Positions 1 through 9,482 of a DNA stretch of 64,000 bases are shown piece by piece (the first letter of the stretch is position 1; every line of letters begins with the position of its first letter). The DNA lies in contig JANTGM010000021.1 of assembly GCA_024762925.1 (NCBI GenBank), positions 1 through 64,000 of the forward strand. The letters run 5' to 3'. The translations under genes were made by a program, and so were the position numbers. The DNA comes from Kofleriaceae bacterium. GTDB lineage: Bacteria > Myxococcota_A > Polyangia > Haliangiales > Haliangiaceae. The notes under the pieces were generated by a model. The model saw only the letters and a program-made list of their open reading frames with translations. It ran no database searches and was not told where the DNA came from.

Positions 1-105
1 TTCGTTGTTCCTCGGTCGCTTGCCCCAGCAAACTCCCTCTTCCCGCCTCGCCAGCAAACGAGCTGACTTCGCGATCACGAATCAATGTCCATGGATCACG
101 CACTA
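1..105. repeat. Dispersed intergenic repeat, copy A (cut by window edge)
   Basis: These bases are about 95% identical to 15135-15234: aligned end to end without gaps, I count five mismatches in 100 positions. The first part (TCGTTCCTCGGTCGCTTGCCC-type core) also occurs on the minus strand at 26697-26725. The copy continues past the left window edge, so its true length is unknown. It sits just after the stop of the LolC/E-like gene on the minus strand. I see no open reading frame in it. Confidence 0.8.
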
Positions 106-1506
106 GTCGTACCGTAGACCTTCAACGGGCGAGAGCGAGGATGCCTTCGTGGATGGGAACCAAGTGGCGACAGCGGAGATGAGCATGGTGCCAGCTCCGA
201 CCATCAGTACCTCGCTGAGGTTGACGGAAACTGGTAGTCGGTCAATGAGGTAGACCTGCGGATCGAGGCGGTAGTTATAGCGCTTGAGAAGCTCACAGAG
301 TGTGAGGCCGATGGTGAGCCCGCACACCGTGCCAACGCCTCCAATCGACAAACCGACGGTTTGAAACACCCGTCCAATGGCAACCGAACTCGAGCCCATG
401 GATCGAAGAATCGCAATCTCCCGAGTCTTGTCGATGACCATCATAGTGAGGGCGGAAACCATGTTGAAGATCGCCACGGCCATGATGAGTGTGAGAACAA
501 TAACCAACGCGATTTTTTGAAGCGTGAGAGCGGTAAAGAGGTTTCGATTGAGTTCGTGCCAATCTTGAACGCTCCAAGGAACACCACCGAGCTGCTTCTC
601 GAGCCGGTTGGCGATTTCCTCACCTCGACTCACATCGCGCAGTTTGAGCTCAACACCCATGACCTTGTCGCCAAAGTCGAGCAGCTTCTGCATGTCGGAT
701 AGTCCCGCGTACATGAGCCTCTGGTCATATTCTGCAAAGCCACTGTAGAAGATTCCGGTTACTTCAAACTCAATGCTCTGCATCGACTCTGAGAGAGACT
801 GCCAATCGCTGGTGTCGATCTTGCGAATTGGTGGAACAACGACCGTTACCTTGTCACCGATCTTGGTCTTGAGCTTCTCGGCGAGCACCTGCCCCATGAT
901 GATGGGCGGCGGCTGGTCCTCGCTCTCAGGCTCTCGCCCTAGGGATTCTACTGAGCCCTCGACCATGTGCTTATGCACATCGAGAACTGAGTTCATTCGC
1001 TTGGGGTCGATTCCCTTGATCGCTACGCCAGCGACATGGCCCTGCCCTTGTGTCACTTGCATCTCAACGAATATGAAAGGCTGGACCGCAATCACATCGT
1101 CATCAACTTCCCAAGCCATCTTCTCGATGTCGCGGTATTCAGAGAAGCCGCTATTGTTCTTCATGATGATGACGTGTGCATTCACGCCAAGCACCTTGTC
1201 TTGAAACTGTTGCTGAAAGCCTGAGGTCACTGCCAACACTAGGGTCATGGCCGCAACGCCCAGCACAACACCGAGAACCGAGACTGTGGTGAAGACCGAG
1301 AAAATCCATAGGAGCCCAAAGAGGACCGAGCCCATCATCCCCACACCTGTCAGAATGATGCCCCAGCCTGAGCCGCCAGCGGTTGCCAGAGCCATAGCCA
1401 GCCCAAGCGCGGTCATGGTCGCAAAGCACGCCAGGCCGTAGAGGTGGCGCCGATCGAGTTCCCCGCGATAGAGGTAGCGCCAGCCGATTCGTGACTCGTA
1501 GGACAT
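103..1506 (-). CDS. LolC/LolE-type lipoprotein-releasing ABC permease
   Basis: 467 aa inner-membrane protein of the FtsX/LolCE family. LolCDE-type complexes release lipoproteins from the inner membrane towards the outer membrane, which suits an organism with as many lipoproteins as this window shows. The classic entry segment (FSVFTTVSVLGVVLGVAAMT, about residues 68-87) is followed by SGFQQQFQDKVLG, a large periplasmic domain (about 100-320), then three C-terminal membrane segments with the FtsX-type stretch DKTREIAILRSMG. It is unusual in carrying about 60 extra N-terminal residues with two more hydrophobic segments before the normal first helix. No LolD ATPase is adjacent. LolC cannot be told from LolE here; a MacB-like role is less likely. 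Confidence 0.85.
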   Translation of the reverse strand: MSYESRIGWRYLYRGELDRRHLYGLACFATMTALGLAMALATAGGSGWGIILTGVGMMGSVLFGLLWIFSVFTTVSVLGVVLGVAAMTLVLAVTSGFQQQFQDKVLGVNAHVIIMKNNSGFSEYRDIEKMAWEVDDDVIAVQPFIFVEMQVTQGQGHVAGVAIKGIDPKRMNSVLDVHKHMVEGSVESLGREPESEDQPPPIIMGQVLAEKLKTKIGDKVTVVVPPIRKIDTSDWQSLSESMQSIEFEVTGIFYSGFAEYDQRLMYAGLSDMQKLLDFGDKVMGVELKLRDVSRGEEIANRLEKQLGGVPWSVQDWHELNRNLFTALTLQKIALVIVLTLIMAVAIFNMVSALTMMVIDKTREIAILRSMGSSSVAIGRVFQTVGLSIGGVGTVCGLTIGLTLCELLKRYNYRLDPQVYLIDRLPVSVNLSEVLMVGAGTMLISAVATWFPSTKASSLSPVEGLRYD

Positions 1507-1565
1507 CAGTATGTAGACAGTTGTCGTGGATAGAAGTTGCGCCGATGACGCTGCCTGAGCTTACG

Positions 1566-1605
1566 CAAAAAAAAGAAGCGCTGTGGACATTCCACCGCGC
1601 TTCTT
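1566..1605 (-). terminator. Rho-independent terminator of the pyrophosphatase gene
   Basis: On the minus strand, arms of nine perfectly paired bases (AAGAAGCGC with GCGCTTCTT) plus four more inner pairs (GGTG/CACC type) enclose a short loop, followed by a run of eight T. It lies about 55 bases after the stop at 1660 and before the minus-strand LolC/E gene, so it should separate the two transcripts. Confidence 0.85.
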
Positions 1606-1659
1606 ATTAGTTGGTTGGTTTGTGGCTGCCCCAGTGAGCAGCCCAGGCCAAGCGATCTC

Positions 1660-3726
1660 TTAGAGCAGAGGAGCGATAACCAGAGCAACAACACTCATGA
1701 GCTTCACGAGGATGTTGAGGGATGGCCCCGAGGTGTCCTTGAGAGGATCGCCAACCGTGTCGCCCTGAACCGAAGCCTTGTGAGCCTCGGAGCCTTTGCC
1801 ACCGTGAGCGCCGCCCTCGATGTGCTTCTTGGCGTTATCCCAAGCGCCACCAGCATTGGCTTGGAAGATGGCGAGGAGCACACCGCAGGTGGTGACGCCA
1901 GCGAGCAGGCCGCCGAGCATCTTCTTGTCGATGAATCCGAAGACTACAGGGACGACGACAGCCATCAGGCCAGGAACCAGCATCTTCTTGAGAGAAGCCT
2001 CGGTAGAGATGTCCACGCACTTGGCGTACTCAGCGGTTGCCTTGCCCTCGAGAAGACCTGGAATCTCGCGGAACTGACGGCGAACCTCGTCGATCATGGC
2101 GTCGGCGGCTTCAGCAACGGCGTTGATGGCCATCGAGGAGAAGAGGAACGGCATCATGGCTCCGAAGAAGAGACCAACCATGATCTTGGGCTCGGTGATG
2201 TCGATCGTAGCGATGCCAGCGGTCATCTTGTAGGCAGCGAAGAGAGCAAGGGCGGTAAGAGCGGCTGAAGCAATGGCGAAGCCCTTGCCGATAGCAGCCG
2301 TGGTGTTGCCAACGGCGTCGAGCTTGTCGGTGCGCTCGCGAACTTCAGGAGGCAGCTCACTCATCTCGGCTAGGCCACCAGCGTTGTCGGCAACAGGGCC
2401 GTAGGCGTCAACAGCGAGCTGGATGCCCGTGGTGCAGAGCATGCCCAGAGCGGCGATGGCGATACCGTAGAGACCGGCTGCCCAGTTGGCGGCGAGGATG
2501 GCGCCACCAATCCAGACGATTGGGAGAGCGGTGGACTGGAAGCCCATGGCGAGACCGGCGATGATGTTGGGAGCCGAGCCGCGCTCAGAAGATTTCGCAA
2601 TTGTGTTGACGGGTTTCTTGCCGACAGCACAGTAATACTCCGTTGTCACGCCGACTGCGACACCGGCAGCGAGACCGGCAACAGCCGCAACACCGATTCT
2701 CCACCAGGCGTCGCCGAAGTCGCCGACGAGCCAGTAGGAGAGACCGAAGATTACGGGAACCATGATGCCAGCAGCGCCAAAGGTACCGATGTCGAGGGCA
2801 TGCTGCGGATTGCCGCCCTCTTCCACCTTCACGAAGAAGGTCGCTACGATGGAGACGAGGATGCCGATGCCGGCAATCATCAGTGGAAGGAGTACGAACT
2901 CGATGCCCATGGCGTAGCCGAGAACCATCGCGCCGACGATAGAGCCGACGTAGGACTCGAAGAGGTCGGCGCCCATACCGGCGACGTCGCCAACGTTGTC
3001 GCCAACGTTGTCGGCGATGGTGGCGGGGTTACGGGGGTCATCCTCGGGGATGCCAGCTTCGACCTTACCGACGAGGTCGGCACCGACGTCGGCAGCCTTG
3101 GTGTAGATACCGCCGCCAACGCGAGCGAAGAGAGCAATGGAAGAAGCACCAAGCGAGAAGCCGGTGACAATCTCGATAACCTTGCGCAGGTTTTCGCGCT
3201 GCTCGATTGCATCAGCAGCGTGGATGTCGGCGATGACGCCGAACTGTCCGTAGAGGAGAAGAAGAAGACCGAGGCCACCAACCGCCAGGCCAACGACACA
3301 CATACCCATTACGGTTCCACCGGCGAATGCTACCTTGAGGCCGCCTTCAAGCCCCTTGCGACATGCGTTCGTGGTCCGAACGTTGGCGTTGGTAGCCACT
3401 CTCATTCCAAACCAGCCCGCGAGACCGGAGCAGGTTGCACCAAAGACAAAGCTAAGCGCGATGAGAGGATTCTTATAGCTGGTCGCGCTGGAATCGCCAA
3501 TCGCATGGAAGATTCCAAGCAGAGCTGCGACGACGACCACGAAGATTGCCAGCACCTTGTACTCGCGGGTCAAAAACGCCATGGCACCCTCTTGGATGTA
3601 GCCAGCGATTTCCTTCATGCGGTCGGTGCCCGAATCCTGAGCGGCGACCCATTTTGCTTTTGTAAAAGCGAAGATGAGAGCAATAAAGCCCGCAACGGGA
3701 ACAAGAAATAGCAGCGATTCTTTCAT
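1660..3726 (-). CDS. hppA: Membrane-bound ion-translocating pyrophosphatase
   Basis: 688 aa, a normal length for this family, with about 15-16 membrane segments. It hydrolyses pyrophosphate and pumps H+ and/or Na+ across the inner membrane. The pyrophosphate/Mg site motif [11 protein letters not shown] is at about residues 213-223, followed by [19 protein letters not shown]. In the GNTTAA motif the position that is Lys in K+-independent enzymes is Ala, which by family knowledge predicts a K+-dependent enzyme; ion specificity cannot be read safely. The ATG at 3724-3726 has GGAG nine bases upstream (minus strand). A strong terminator follows. It is divergent from the histidine kinase at 3901. 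Confidence 0.96.
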   Translation of the reverse strand: MKESLLFLVPVAGFIALIFAFTKAKWVAAQDSGTDRMKEIAGYIQEGAMAFLTREYKVLAIFVVVVAALLGIFHAIGDSSATSYKNPLIALSFVFGATCSGLAGWFGMRVATNANVRTTNACRKGLEGGLKVAFAGGTVMGMCVVGLAVGGLGLLLLLYGQFGVIADIHAADAIEQRENLRKVIEIVTGFSLGASSIALFARVGGGIYTKAADVGADLVGKVEAGIPEDDPRNPATIADNVGDNVGDVAGMGADLFESYVGSIVGAMVLGYAMGIEFVLLPLMIAGIGILVSIVATFFVKVEEGGNPQHALDIGTFGAAGIMVPVIFGLSYWLVGDFGDAWWRIGVAAVAGLAAGVAVGVTTEYYCAVGKKPVNTIAKSSERGSAPNIIAGLAMGFQSTALPIVWIGGAILAANWAAGLYGIAIAALGMLCTTGIQLAVDAYGPVADNAGGLAEMSELPPEVRERTDKLDAVGNTTAAIGKGFAIASAALTALALFAAYKMTAGIATIDITEPKIMVGLFFGAMMPFLFSSMAINAVAEAADAMIDEVRRQFREIPGLLEGKATAEYAKCVDISTEASLKKMLVPGLMAVVVPVVFGFIDKKMLGGLLAGVTTCGVLLAIFQANAGGAWDNAKKHIEGGAHGGKGSEAHKASVQGDTVGDPLKDTSGPSLNILVKLMSVVALVIAPLL

Positions 3727-3900
3727 GATGTTTGTCTCCGAGCCGGCGTGGATTTTGGCGCCGACAGCGGGCGCTGAATAGCCGATATGTAGGTGGACAG
3801 CAAGGGATGGTTAACGAAATTCACGCATTGAAGCTTTCTCAGCAGATCCTCGCTGCACCTACATGCCTTCCCCACCTGAGCGGGGTCAGCGGCGAAAGGC

Positions 3901-5706
3901 ATGGAGCTTGTCTTCATCGCCAACTACAATATGAACGTGTCAAAAGCGGGGGACGCTGGCCAAGCGGAGGAGACCATGCGAGATGCCGTGCGCATCTCGG
4001 CAAATCTCGCCATCCCATGTGCCACGCTGATTCTCGCGTTGGTGCTGCTTAGCGAGAGACCGATCCTGCTGGGCACGGTTGGTGGCGTGCTGTGGCTGGG
4101 AAATGCCGTGCTCGCAACCCTCACGCACCGCACGCTGAAAGGTGCGACTCAGCTTAGCCCCCAACCTTGCCTGGCGGAACGAGTTCGCTCGCCGGTAAAT
4201 GTCGTCATCGTGCTTGTCTTTGTTGGTCTGGCGCACCCATTGCCGGGTTGGCTGCTCTCCATTCCGGTGATCGCTTTCATGGCAACCACCCTCCAAGGGC
4301 ACCGAAGATTCTGGGGGGTTCATGGACTCACGGCAGGAACCTGCCTTGTTCTGGCTGCCGTCGGTGCACCAATCATCCCAATTGTGATCTGTGCCGCGAG
4401 TTGCACAGGTATGGGGGTGGTGCTGATTAGCGGCAGCAGGCGCCTCGAAGCGGGACGCGCACAACTCAACGAGATCATCGATGACGTGGTTCAGCGTGAG
4501 CGCGAGCATGGCAAAGCTCTGCTCAGCGCCCAACGTTCAAGCCGGCTCGCGTCGGTTGGTCAATTGGCTGCAGGGATCGCTCATGAGATCAACAATCCCC
4601 TCACCTACGTAATCTCGAACCTCGAATACATGCTCGATTTTGACCAAAAGCTAGCCAACAAGCTCTCGGTGGAGGATCGCCATGCCCTCATCGACTCTGG
4701 GCAAGATGCGCTTGAAGGGGCTCACCGAGTGCGTCGTATTGTGCATGGCATCAAGCTCTTTGCTCGACTCGATCGCGAGGTGCTCGTCACTGATGTCGAT
4801 GTGAACGAAGTGCTTGAGTCCTCGCTAGATATGGCTCGCAATGAGATTCGCCATCGGGCAACGCTAGAGACCGACTTCGCTGAACAGCTCCCCTTTGTGC
4901 AGGCCGACAAGTCCCGTCTCGGTCAAGTCTTCATCAACCTATTGATCAATGCGGCTCAGGCGCTGCCCTCAGATCCCGAAGAAGGAGCAGAGCACACCAT
5001 CACGGTAGCCACAGTCCAGGAGGAAGAGGGGTTCATTACTGTTTCGATTCGCGACACCGGGGCAGGAATCGAACCTGAGAAAATGTCGCAAATCTTCGAG
5101 CCCTTTTACACTTCCAAGCCAATTGGTGAAGGTACAGGCCTTGGGCTTCCCATCGTTCACGGCATTGTTTCAGACGCAGGCGGCCATATCGATGTCACGA
5201 GCGAAGTAGGCAAGGGAACGACATTTTATGTGCACCTGCCTACCAGCACGGATGCCACGGAGGAGTTGGAGCGCACCGCCGAGTACGATACGCCCAAAGA
5301 CGCTACCCCGGGGAAAATTCTGATCATTGATGATGAAGCTCTGGTCGCGAAATCGCTAGCGCGCATGATCAAAGGAACTAAGAGTACGGCTGTGGGCGGC
5401 GGAAATGAGGCGCTGGCCATCCTTCGGGAGGACTCTGACTTTGACGTTCTGTTCTGCGATTTGATGATGCCCGGGCTTTCAGGACCGAAGTTCTACGAGA
5501 TCCTCAAAACCGAGTTTCCCGCGCTCGCCGGCCGTGTCATCTTCATCACCGGTGGCGTCTTCAGCGATGTGACGCAGAGCTTCCTAGACAACAGTCAGGC
5601 GCGATGCCTCTACAAGCCCTTCTCGTTGGATAGTGTGCGTGAAGCGATTGCCGGCATCCAGGCAGACAATGCACCGCCAGCGTCGCAGCAACAATCCGCC
5701 TCCTAA
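3901..5706 (+). CDS. Hybrid membrane histidine kinase with C-terminal receiver
   Basis: 601 aa. About six N-terminal membrane helices (residues 30-180) with no recognisable extracellular sensor are followed by a kinase core: the H-box GIAHEINNPLTYV with phospho-acceptor His228, the N-box around FINLLINAAQAL, and the G-boxes DTGAGI and GTGLGLP. A receiver domain (about 475-590) has the acidic pair IDDE and phospho-acceptor Asp520 in FCDLMMPG. It should autophosphorylate on His228 and relay to its own Asp520; no Hpt protein or separate output regulator is adjacent. The ATG at 3901 has a weak AAAGG-like site; ATG 3931 is an alternative. It converges with the enoyl-CoA hydratase gene, eight bases apart. 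Confidence 0.93.
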   Translation: MELVFIANYNMNVSKAGDAGQAEETMRDAVRISANLAIPCATLILALVLLSERPILLGTVGGVLWLGNAVLATLTHRTLKGATQLSPQPCLAERVRSPVNVVIVLVFVGLAHPLPGWLLSIPVIAFMATTLQGHRRFWGVHGLTAGTCLVLAAVGAPIIPIVICAASCTGMGVVLISGSRRLEAGRAQLNEIIDDVVQREREHGKALLSAQRSSRLASVGQLAAGIAHEINNPLTYVISNLEYMLDFDQKLANKLSVEDRHALIDSGQDALEGAHRVRRIVHGIKLFARLDREVLVTDVDVNEVLESSLDMARNEIRHRATLETDFAEQLPFVQADKSRLGQVFINLLINAAQALPSDPEEGAEHTITVATVQEEEGFITVSIRDTGAGIEPEKMSQIFEPFYTSKPIGEGTGLGLPIVHGIVSDAGGHIDVTSEVGKGTTFYVHLPTSTDATEELERTAEYDTPKDATPGKILIIDDEALVAKSLARMIKGTKSTAVGGGNEALAILREDSDFDVLFCDLMMPGLSGPKFYEILKTEFPALAGRVIFITGGVFSDVTQSFLDNSQARCLYKPFSLDSVREAIAGIQADNAPPASQQQSAS

Positions 5707-5714
5707 GAACTCTT

Positions 5715-6497
5715 CTAGCGCCCCTTCCAGTTCGGCTTGCGTTTCTGAAGGAATGCCATGAGCCCCTCGCGTGCATCTTCGGTGGCGAGGACATCCGCAA
5801 GGCCCGCCTCCAACGCGGTCAAGGCCCCCTCGAACTCCATGTCTTGCGTCGCGTAGAAACTTCGCAGCCCCTTGGCGAGCGTACACGGGCTCTGCGCCGC
5901 AAGCTGCGCTGCTAATGCCCTGGTTGTTGTTCGCAGCTCCTCTGCTGGCACATGCTGGTTGATGAGCCCAATGCGTTCCGCCTCGATTGCATCAATACGC
6001 TTGCCCGTGAGCATGAGCTCGAGCGCCTTCTTGCGTCCAATATTGCGCGTGATCTCCGCTGTGATCATCATCGGCCAAAGGCCCACTTTGATCTCGGTGG
6101 TACCAAAGGTTGCAGCATCACTTGCCACAACCAAGTCGCAAGCCACCATAAGCCCGAGGCCACCGGCCAAGGCGTGTCCATTCACCATCGCAATGATCGG
6201 CTTGCCAAGGCTGTGCATGGTCGTGAGCATCTTCACTAGCGACGCTGGAGGAACCTCGCTCTCGTCCTGTCCAGAGCCTGCCAACATGGATAGATCACCG
6301 CCCGCGGAGAACGTCTTGCCAGCACCAGTGATGAGAATGACTCGGCTCTCGGCATCCGCCTTGGCCGCCTCGAGGGCATGCACCAATTCGCCAAGGCTCT
6401 TCGGTCCGATCGGATTGCGCTTTTCGGGGCGATTCAAAGTCAGAGTAACGATGCCCTCCTCGCGCTCGCACAGAATGCTCTGATAGCTGGCTGTCAT
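5715..6497 (-). CDS. Enoyl-CoA hydratase/isomerase family protein
   Basis: 260 aa from the chosen ATG (6495-6497), the usual length for crotonase-fold enzymes; a longer in-frame start at 6542 adds 15 residues that do not look conserved. The oxyanion-hole regions are visible: AGKTFSAGGDLSML and NGHALAGGLGLMVACDLVVAS. It probably hydrates or isomerises an acyl-CoA ester in fatty-acid or amino-acid breakdown. The substrate cannot be predicted. TATACA lies six bases before this ATG, which resembles the -10 pattern seen before other genes here and supports the shorter start. Confidence 0.9.
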   Translation of the reverse strand: MTASYQSILCEREEGIVTLTLNRPEKRNPIGPKSLGELVHALEAAKADAESRVILITGAGKTFSAGGDLSMLAGSGQDESEVPPASLVKMLTTMHSLGKPIIAMVNGHALAGGLGLMVACDLVVASDAATFGTTEIKVGLWPMMITAEITRNIGRKKALELMLTGKRIDAIEAERIGLINQHVPAEELRTTTRALAAQLAAQSPCTLAKGLRSFYATQDMEFEGALTALEAGLADVLATEDAREGLMAFLQKRKPNWKGR

Positions 6498-6580
6498 GGT
6501 CCTTGTATAGCACTCAGACCGTCGTTTCCGCGCAACGAGCACAACGACGCGCCAAGGCCGATGACAGCTCGCAGGGCGGG

Positions 6581-6610
6581 TTGACAGCCTGCGTCGCGCT
6601 TAGCTACGTT
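6581..6610 (+). promoter_or_regulatory. Sigma70-like promoter, near-leaderless
   Basis: TTGACA (6581-6586), an 18-base spacer and TACGTT (6605-6610). The ATG of the next gene starts eight bases after the -10 box, so the transcript would start one or two bases before the start codon. This is the best -35/-10 pair I found in the window. Confidence 0.5.
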
Positions 6611-6618
6611 CGAAACTG

Positions 6619-7584
6619 ATGATCGGTCCGACTCGATTTCTCGCTCTCGTTGCGCTCTCCTCAGTGGCGCTTGGAGCAAGCTCTCAAGTCGCGGTCGCCG
6701 ATGACAACGATCTTGTCCTCTCCCGTCTTGGAACCGTCACTCCCTTGGGCAACTCCGTGGTTGGCGACAACATCAACTTCCGGTCATTGGCAAGCGAGCT
6801 GGGAGTCGTCATGGCGCCCCGCCTGCTCGAGCCAGCGGACACGTTGGGCTTTGGAGGCTTTCACTTCAGCGCCGACGTTGCATTCACAAGCATTAGCAAC
6901 AATGCCACGTACTGGAGCGCCATCGAAGAGCCAAACGATGGAACGATGACGACAACAGGTCTCTTTGTAAAGAAGGGCATGTGGTTGCCACTGCCGAGTT
7001 TCGAAGTTGGCATTGGCGCCGTTCATCTGGGCTCTTCGCATTTGTGGGCCAGCCAAGGCTATGTGAAGTTTGCGCTACAAGAGGGCTACCACGACCTGCC
7101 CTTGCCCTCAGTCGCTGTTCGCGGTGCTGCATCCCGGATGATGGGTTCCGAGCAAATCGACCTCACCGTTGCCTCAGTGGACGTTGTTGCCTCAAAGGAC
7201 TTTGGAATTGCTGGCGTGGTTCGCGCCAGCCCCTACATTGGATGGAACTGGCTCATCATTGTGCCGCGCTCCGAGGTTATCGATAAGACCCCACACATCG
7301 ACTCGCGCGATGACGCCACAGACGCAAACATGAACTTCGTCTTCGGTGACCAGGACGACATCATTCGCCAGCGCATTCTCTTGGGCACCAAGCTCAAGTA
7401 CTACATCTTCACACTCACACTCGAAGCAAACTTTGCGTTGGCCGGGAGTTCTGTAGACGATCGCAGCGGAACGGATATGCGCTGCATTGACGTCGATCCG
7501 TCGACACCAACAAGCAACTGTGATGCAACCGACGCAGCGGGCGCTCAGTCGACATTCACGACGAGCATTGGCCTAGACTTCTAG
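6619..7584 (+). CDS. Predicted outer-membrane beta-barrel protein, unknown function
   Basis: 321 aa. A signal peptide (MIGPTRFLALVALSSVALGA...VAVA/DD) precedes a mature protein rich in alternating polar/apolar strands and ending in GLDF, a C-terminal Phe typical of beta-barrel outer-membrane proteins. Two Cys near the C-terminus (MRCIDVD and SNCDATD) could form a loop disulfide. I do not recognise a named family. It stands alone between a divergent enoyl-CoA hydratase gene and an intergenic repeat region. Confidence 0.75.
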   Translation: MIGPTRFLALVALSSVALGASSQVAVADDNDLVLSRLGTVTPLGNSVVGDNINFRSLASELGVVMAPRLLEPADTLGFGGFHFSADVAFTSISNNATYWSAIEEPNDGTMTTTGLFVKKGMWLPLPSFEVGIGAVHLGSSHLWASQGYVKFALQEGYHDLPLPSVAVRGAASRMMGSEQIDLTVASVDVVASKDFGIAGVVRASPYIGWNWLIIVPRSEVIDKTPHIDSRDDATDANMNFVFGDQDDIIRQRILLGTKLKYYIFTLTLEANFALAGSSVDDRSGTDMRCIDVDPSTPTSNCDATDAAGAQSTFTTSIGLDF

Positions 7585-7717
7585 AGCGTATCTCATAACC
7601 ACTGACCGAGCATGAGGGCCGCAGGTCCAAAAGCGAGGGCCCTACGGCAAGGTTTCGCGACGCCGAGATGCGCCGCAGATCGGGACGCAGACGACCGAAG
7701 AGGTTGGGAGATACGCT
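7585..7717. mobile_element. MITE-like 133-bp element with terminal inverted repeats
   Basis: The left end (7585-7600) and the reverse complement of the right end (7702-7717) match at 14 of 16 positions, with ten perfect outer bases (AGCGTATCTC / GAGATACGCT). The interior has no open reading frame and is GC-rich with short internal repeats (GAGGGCC twice). The size and paired ends suggest a non-autonomous transposon remnant mobilised in trans. No clear target-site duplication is visible. It starts one base after the stop codon of the preceding gene. Confidence 0.55.
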
Positions 7718-7720
7718 AAA

Positions 7721-7848
7721 GCTAGTGCCTGATGCATTGCCATTGACCAAGCAAACTCGATTCCTCGCTCGCTGGCCGCTTTGCTCGTCAACGCGTCCAG
7801 CGGCGAGAAGACGAGTGAGCGCGTTCCATATTCATGAATCGCGCACTA
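7721..7848 (+). repeat. Dispersed intergenic repeat, copy C
   Basis: The left part (7722-7787, beginning CTAGTGCCTGATGCATTG) matches, with a few changes and a short indel, the reverse complement of 26715-26788. The right end (ATATTCATGAATCGCGCAC, 7830-7848) recurs at 21157-21175. The copy is a mosaic of two modules that occur separately elsewhere. It fills the gap between the MITE-like element and the sixA stop. Confidence 0.7.
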
Positions 7849-7855
7849 ACCACAG

Positions 7856-8320
7856 CTATGGTTGGTGGCGCCAAATCACGCTGCTATCTTCATATGCGCG
7901 CACTTCTGCGGGATGGTAGCCAGCACCAAAGCCTCCCGGTCTATCGCCGACGATACGCGCACTCATGGCACTCACGATGGGTTCGTGGGTAACCGCCAAC
8001 ACCACACCATGCCCCAAAGCCTGCAGCTCATCCAAACCGCGCTGACTTGGCGATTCTGACCGAAGCGCGTGCATGGCCCGAATCTCATCTTCAAAGCCCA
8101 GTGTCGCAGCGACAAGCTCGGCAGTCTGGACCGCTCGCACCAGCGGGCTCGTGACAATGCACGAGAGCACGAAGCGTTGTGACGCGAGCTCGTTTTGCAA
8201 TGCCTCTCCTGCGGCTTTTGCGTGAAGTCGCCCCTCTGCGGTGAGGCAGCGAGAGTCGTCTGTGGTTCGAAAGTCGGCAGGCACAGCAATGCTGTGCCGC
8301 ATGAGGAAGAGAATGGTCAT
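7856..8320 (-). CDS. sixA: SixA-type histidine phosphatase
   Basis: 154 aa cytosolic protein of the phosphoglycerate-mutase-like (RHG) family. The catalytic RH is Arg8-His9 (LMRHSIA). The second conserved Arg is in TSPLVRAVQTAE and the second His in AVTHEPIV. SixA proteins in E. coli remove phosphate from phosphohistidine on Hpt or PTS proteins; other small RHG phosphatases act on different substrates, so the target is open. It starts 27 bases after the stop of the upstream gene (8348-9319) on the same strand, which suggests one transcript. Confidence 0.85.
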   Translation of the reverse strand: MTILFLMRHSIAVPADFRTTDDSRCLTAEGRLHAKAAGEALQNELASQRFVLSCIVTSPLVRAVQTAELVAATLGFEDEIRAMHALRSESPSQRGLDELQALGHGVVLAVTHEPIVSAMSARIVGDRPGGFGAGYHPAEVRAYEDSSVIWRHQP

Positions 8321-8347
8321 GCGTGCTCCTTCCTCATGGTTGAGGCG

Positions 8348-9319
8348 CTACGCTTCGTCGGCGGTGCCATTGGACTTGCTCCAGCGGTGCACGGGGCTCG
8401 CCTTGACCACTTCACGCACGACGGCTTCCACTTCGGAGGGAGTTAGCTTGCTCCCCACACCACGAGGCGATCCTCCGACATTTTCTGAGCCGCCCCAACC
8501 AGTAACACCTTCGGGATCAAAGCCCTCCGCGATGTTTAGCTGGCGAAGAATCTCAAGAATAGGAAAGTTCACGATGTACTCAGAGCGGCGCCAAATCGCG
8601 TACATGAAGCGATCATCTTTCTTGGCGTAGAGTTCAACAGCCGCTTTGATGTTGGCCTCGACCATTTTTTGCCGGGCGTGTTGGTGATCAATCTCGACGA
8701 GCACCCAACCATCACCACCGCCGATTTCACGATAGTCACCAAGCAGTGGCGTGATCTTGCTTTGCCCATTGAGGAAACGCTCGATGCGCGTGTGCGACTC
8801 TTGAATGATGTCCCGCATGCCGTTTTCGTCGAGTTCTCCGAGTCGGTGGCGGTTGCCGGTGTAGGGCTCAAAGACCCACCGAATCTCGCCGAGCAAGTCG
8901 CGCTCATCAGGCATGGGGAAGCCGCCGGCTGACATGTCCAGCAAGTCTTCAATATACGCCAGCGTTCGAACCCAAGGCTCGCTTGCACGCGATGGGTTAA
9001 AGAGAATCCAAGTTGCCAGACAGACATCCTGATCGCAGTCGTTGGCCCAAAGGGTCGCCCGTGGCCCGCGCTCTCCTTTGTAGAGGTCGTAGAGCCCAAG
9101 GGCAATTGCCCGGCGAACTTGCTCGCATGTCGCTGATGTACAGCTCCGATCCACAGACTCATGGTGATTGAAGTTTCGATATGGCCCCTTGTCGTTCACG
9201 GCGAGAAACGGCTCACCCGCAACATAGCCATCCAGTGCAATGCTGAAGGGTGGGTGAGTTTCGAGAAACTCTTCTGGCGTGATGATCTTGCCAGGGACGA
9301 TTTTCAGAACAACGGCCAT
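8348..9319 (-). CDS. Uncharacterised protein with His/Asp/Cys-rich possible metal site
   Basis: 323 aa, no signal peptide, no membrane segment. I do not recognise the family. Clusters that look functional are FNHHESVDRSCTSATCEQV (about residues 50-68), WANDCDQDVC (about 91-100) and a Gly-rich GWGGSENVGGSPRGVGS near the C-terminus. Paired His, Asp and Cys like these often bind metals, and the Gly-rich loop is reminiscent of phosphate-binding loops in DHH-type phosphoesterases, but the motif order differs and I would not assign it. The gene lies directly upstream of sixA, probably in one operon, so a phosphate-ester link is an inference only. Confidence 0.75.
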   Translation of the reverse strand: MAVVLKIVPGKIITPEEFLETHPPFSIALDGYVAGEPFLAVNDKGPYRNFNHHESVDRSCTSATCEQVRRAIALGLYDLYKGERGPRATLWANDCDQDVCLATWILFNPSRASEPWVRTLAYIEDLLDMSAGGFPMPDERDLLGEIRWVFEPYTGNRHRLGELDENGMRDIIQESHTRIERFLNGQSKITPLLGDYREIGGGDGWVLVEIDHQHARQKMVEANIKAAVELYAKKDDRFMYAIWRRSEYIVNFPILEILRQLNIAEGFDPEGVTGWGGSENVGGSPRGVGSKLTPSEVEAVVREVVKASPVHRWSKSNGTADEA

Positions 9320-9482
9320 GAGAGGTCGGCTAAGTAAGTATTCCAGTACTGACGGGCAGATGCGAGGCCCAGCCCAGCAATCCCGAGGATCTCCACCACA
9401 AAGTCCATGGATCGCACACTGTGTACAGGAAGTTCCCGGAGGCCAGTGAAGGGGAGCATCTGTACGTGTACACTCAGCGCCT

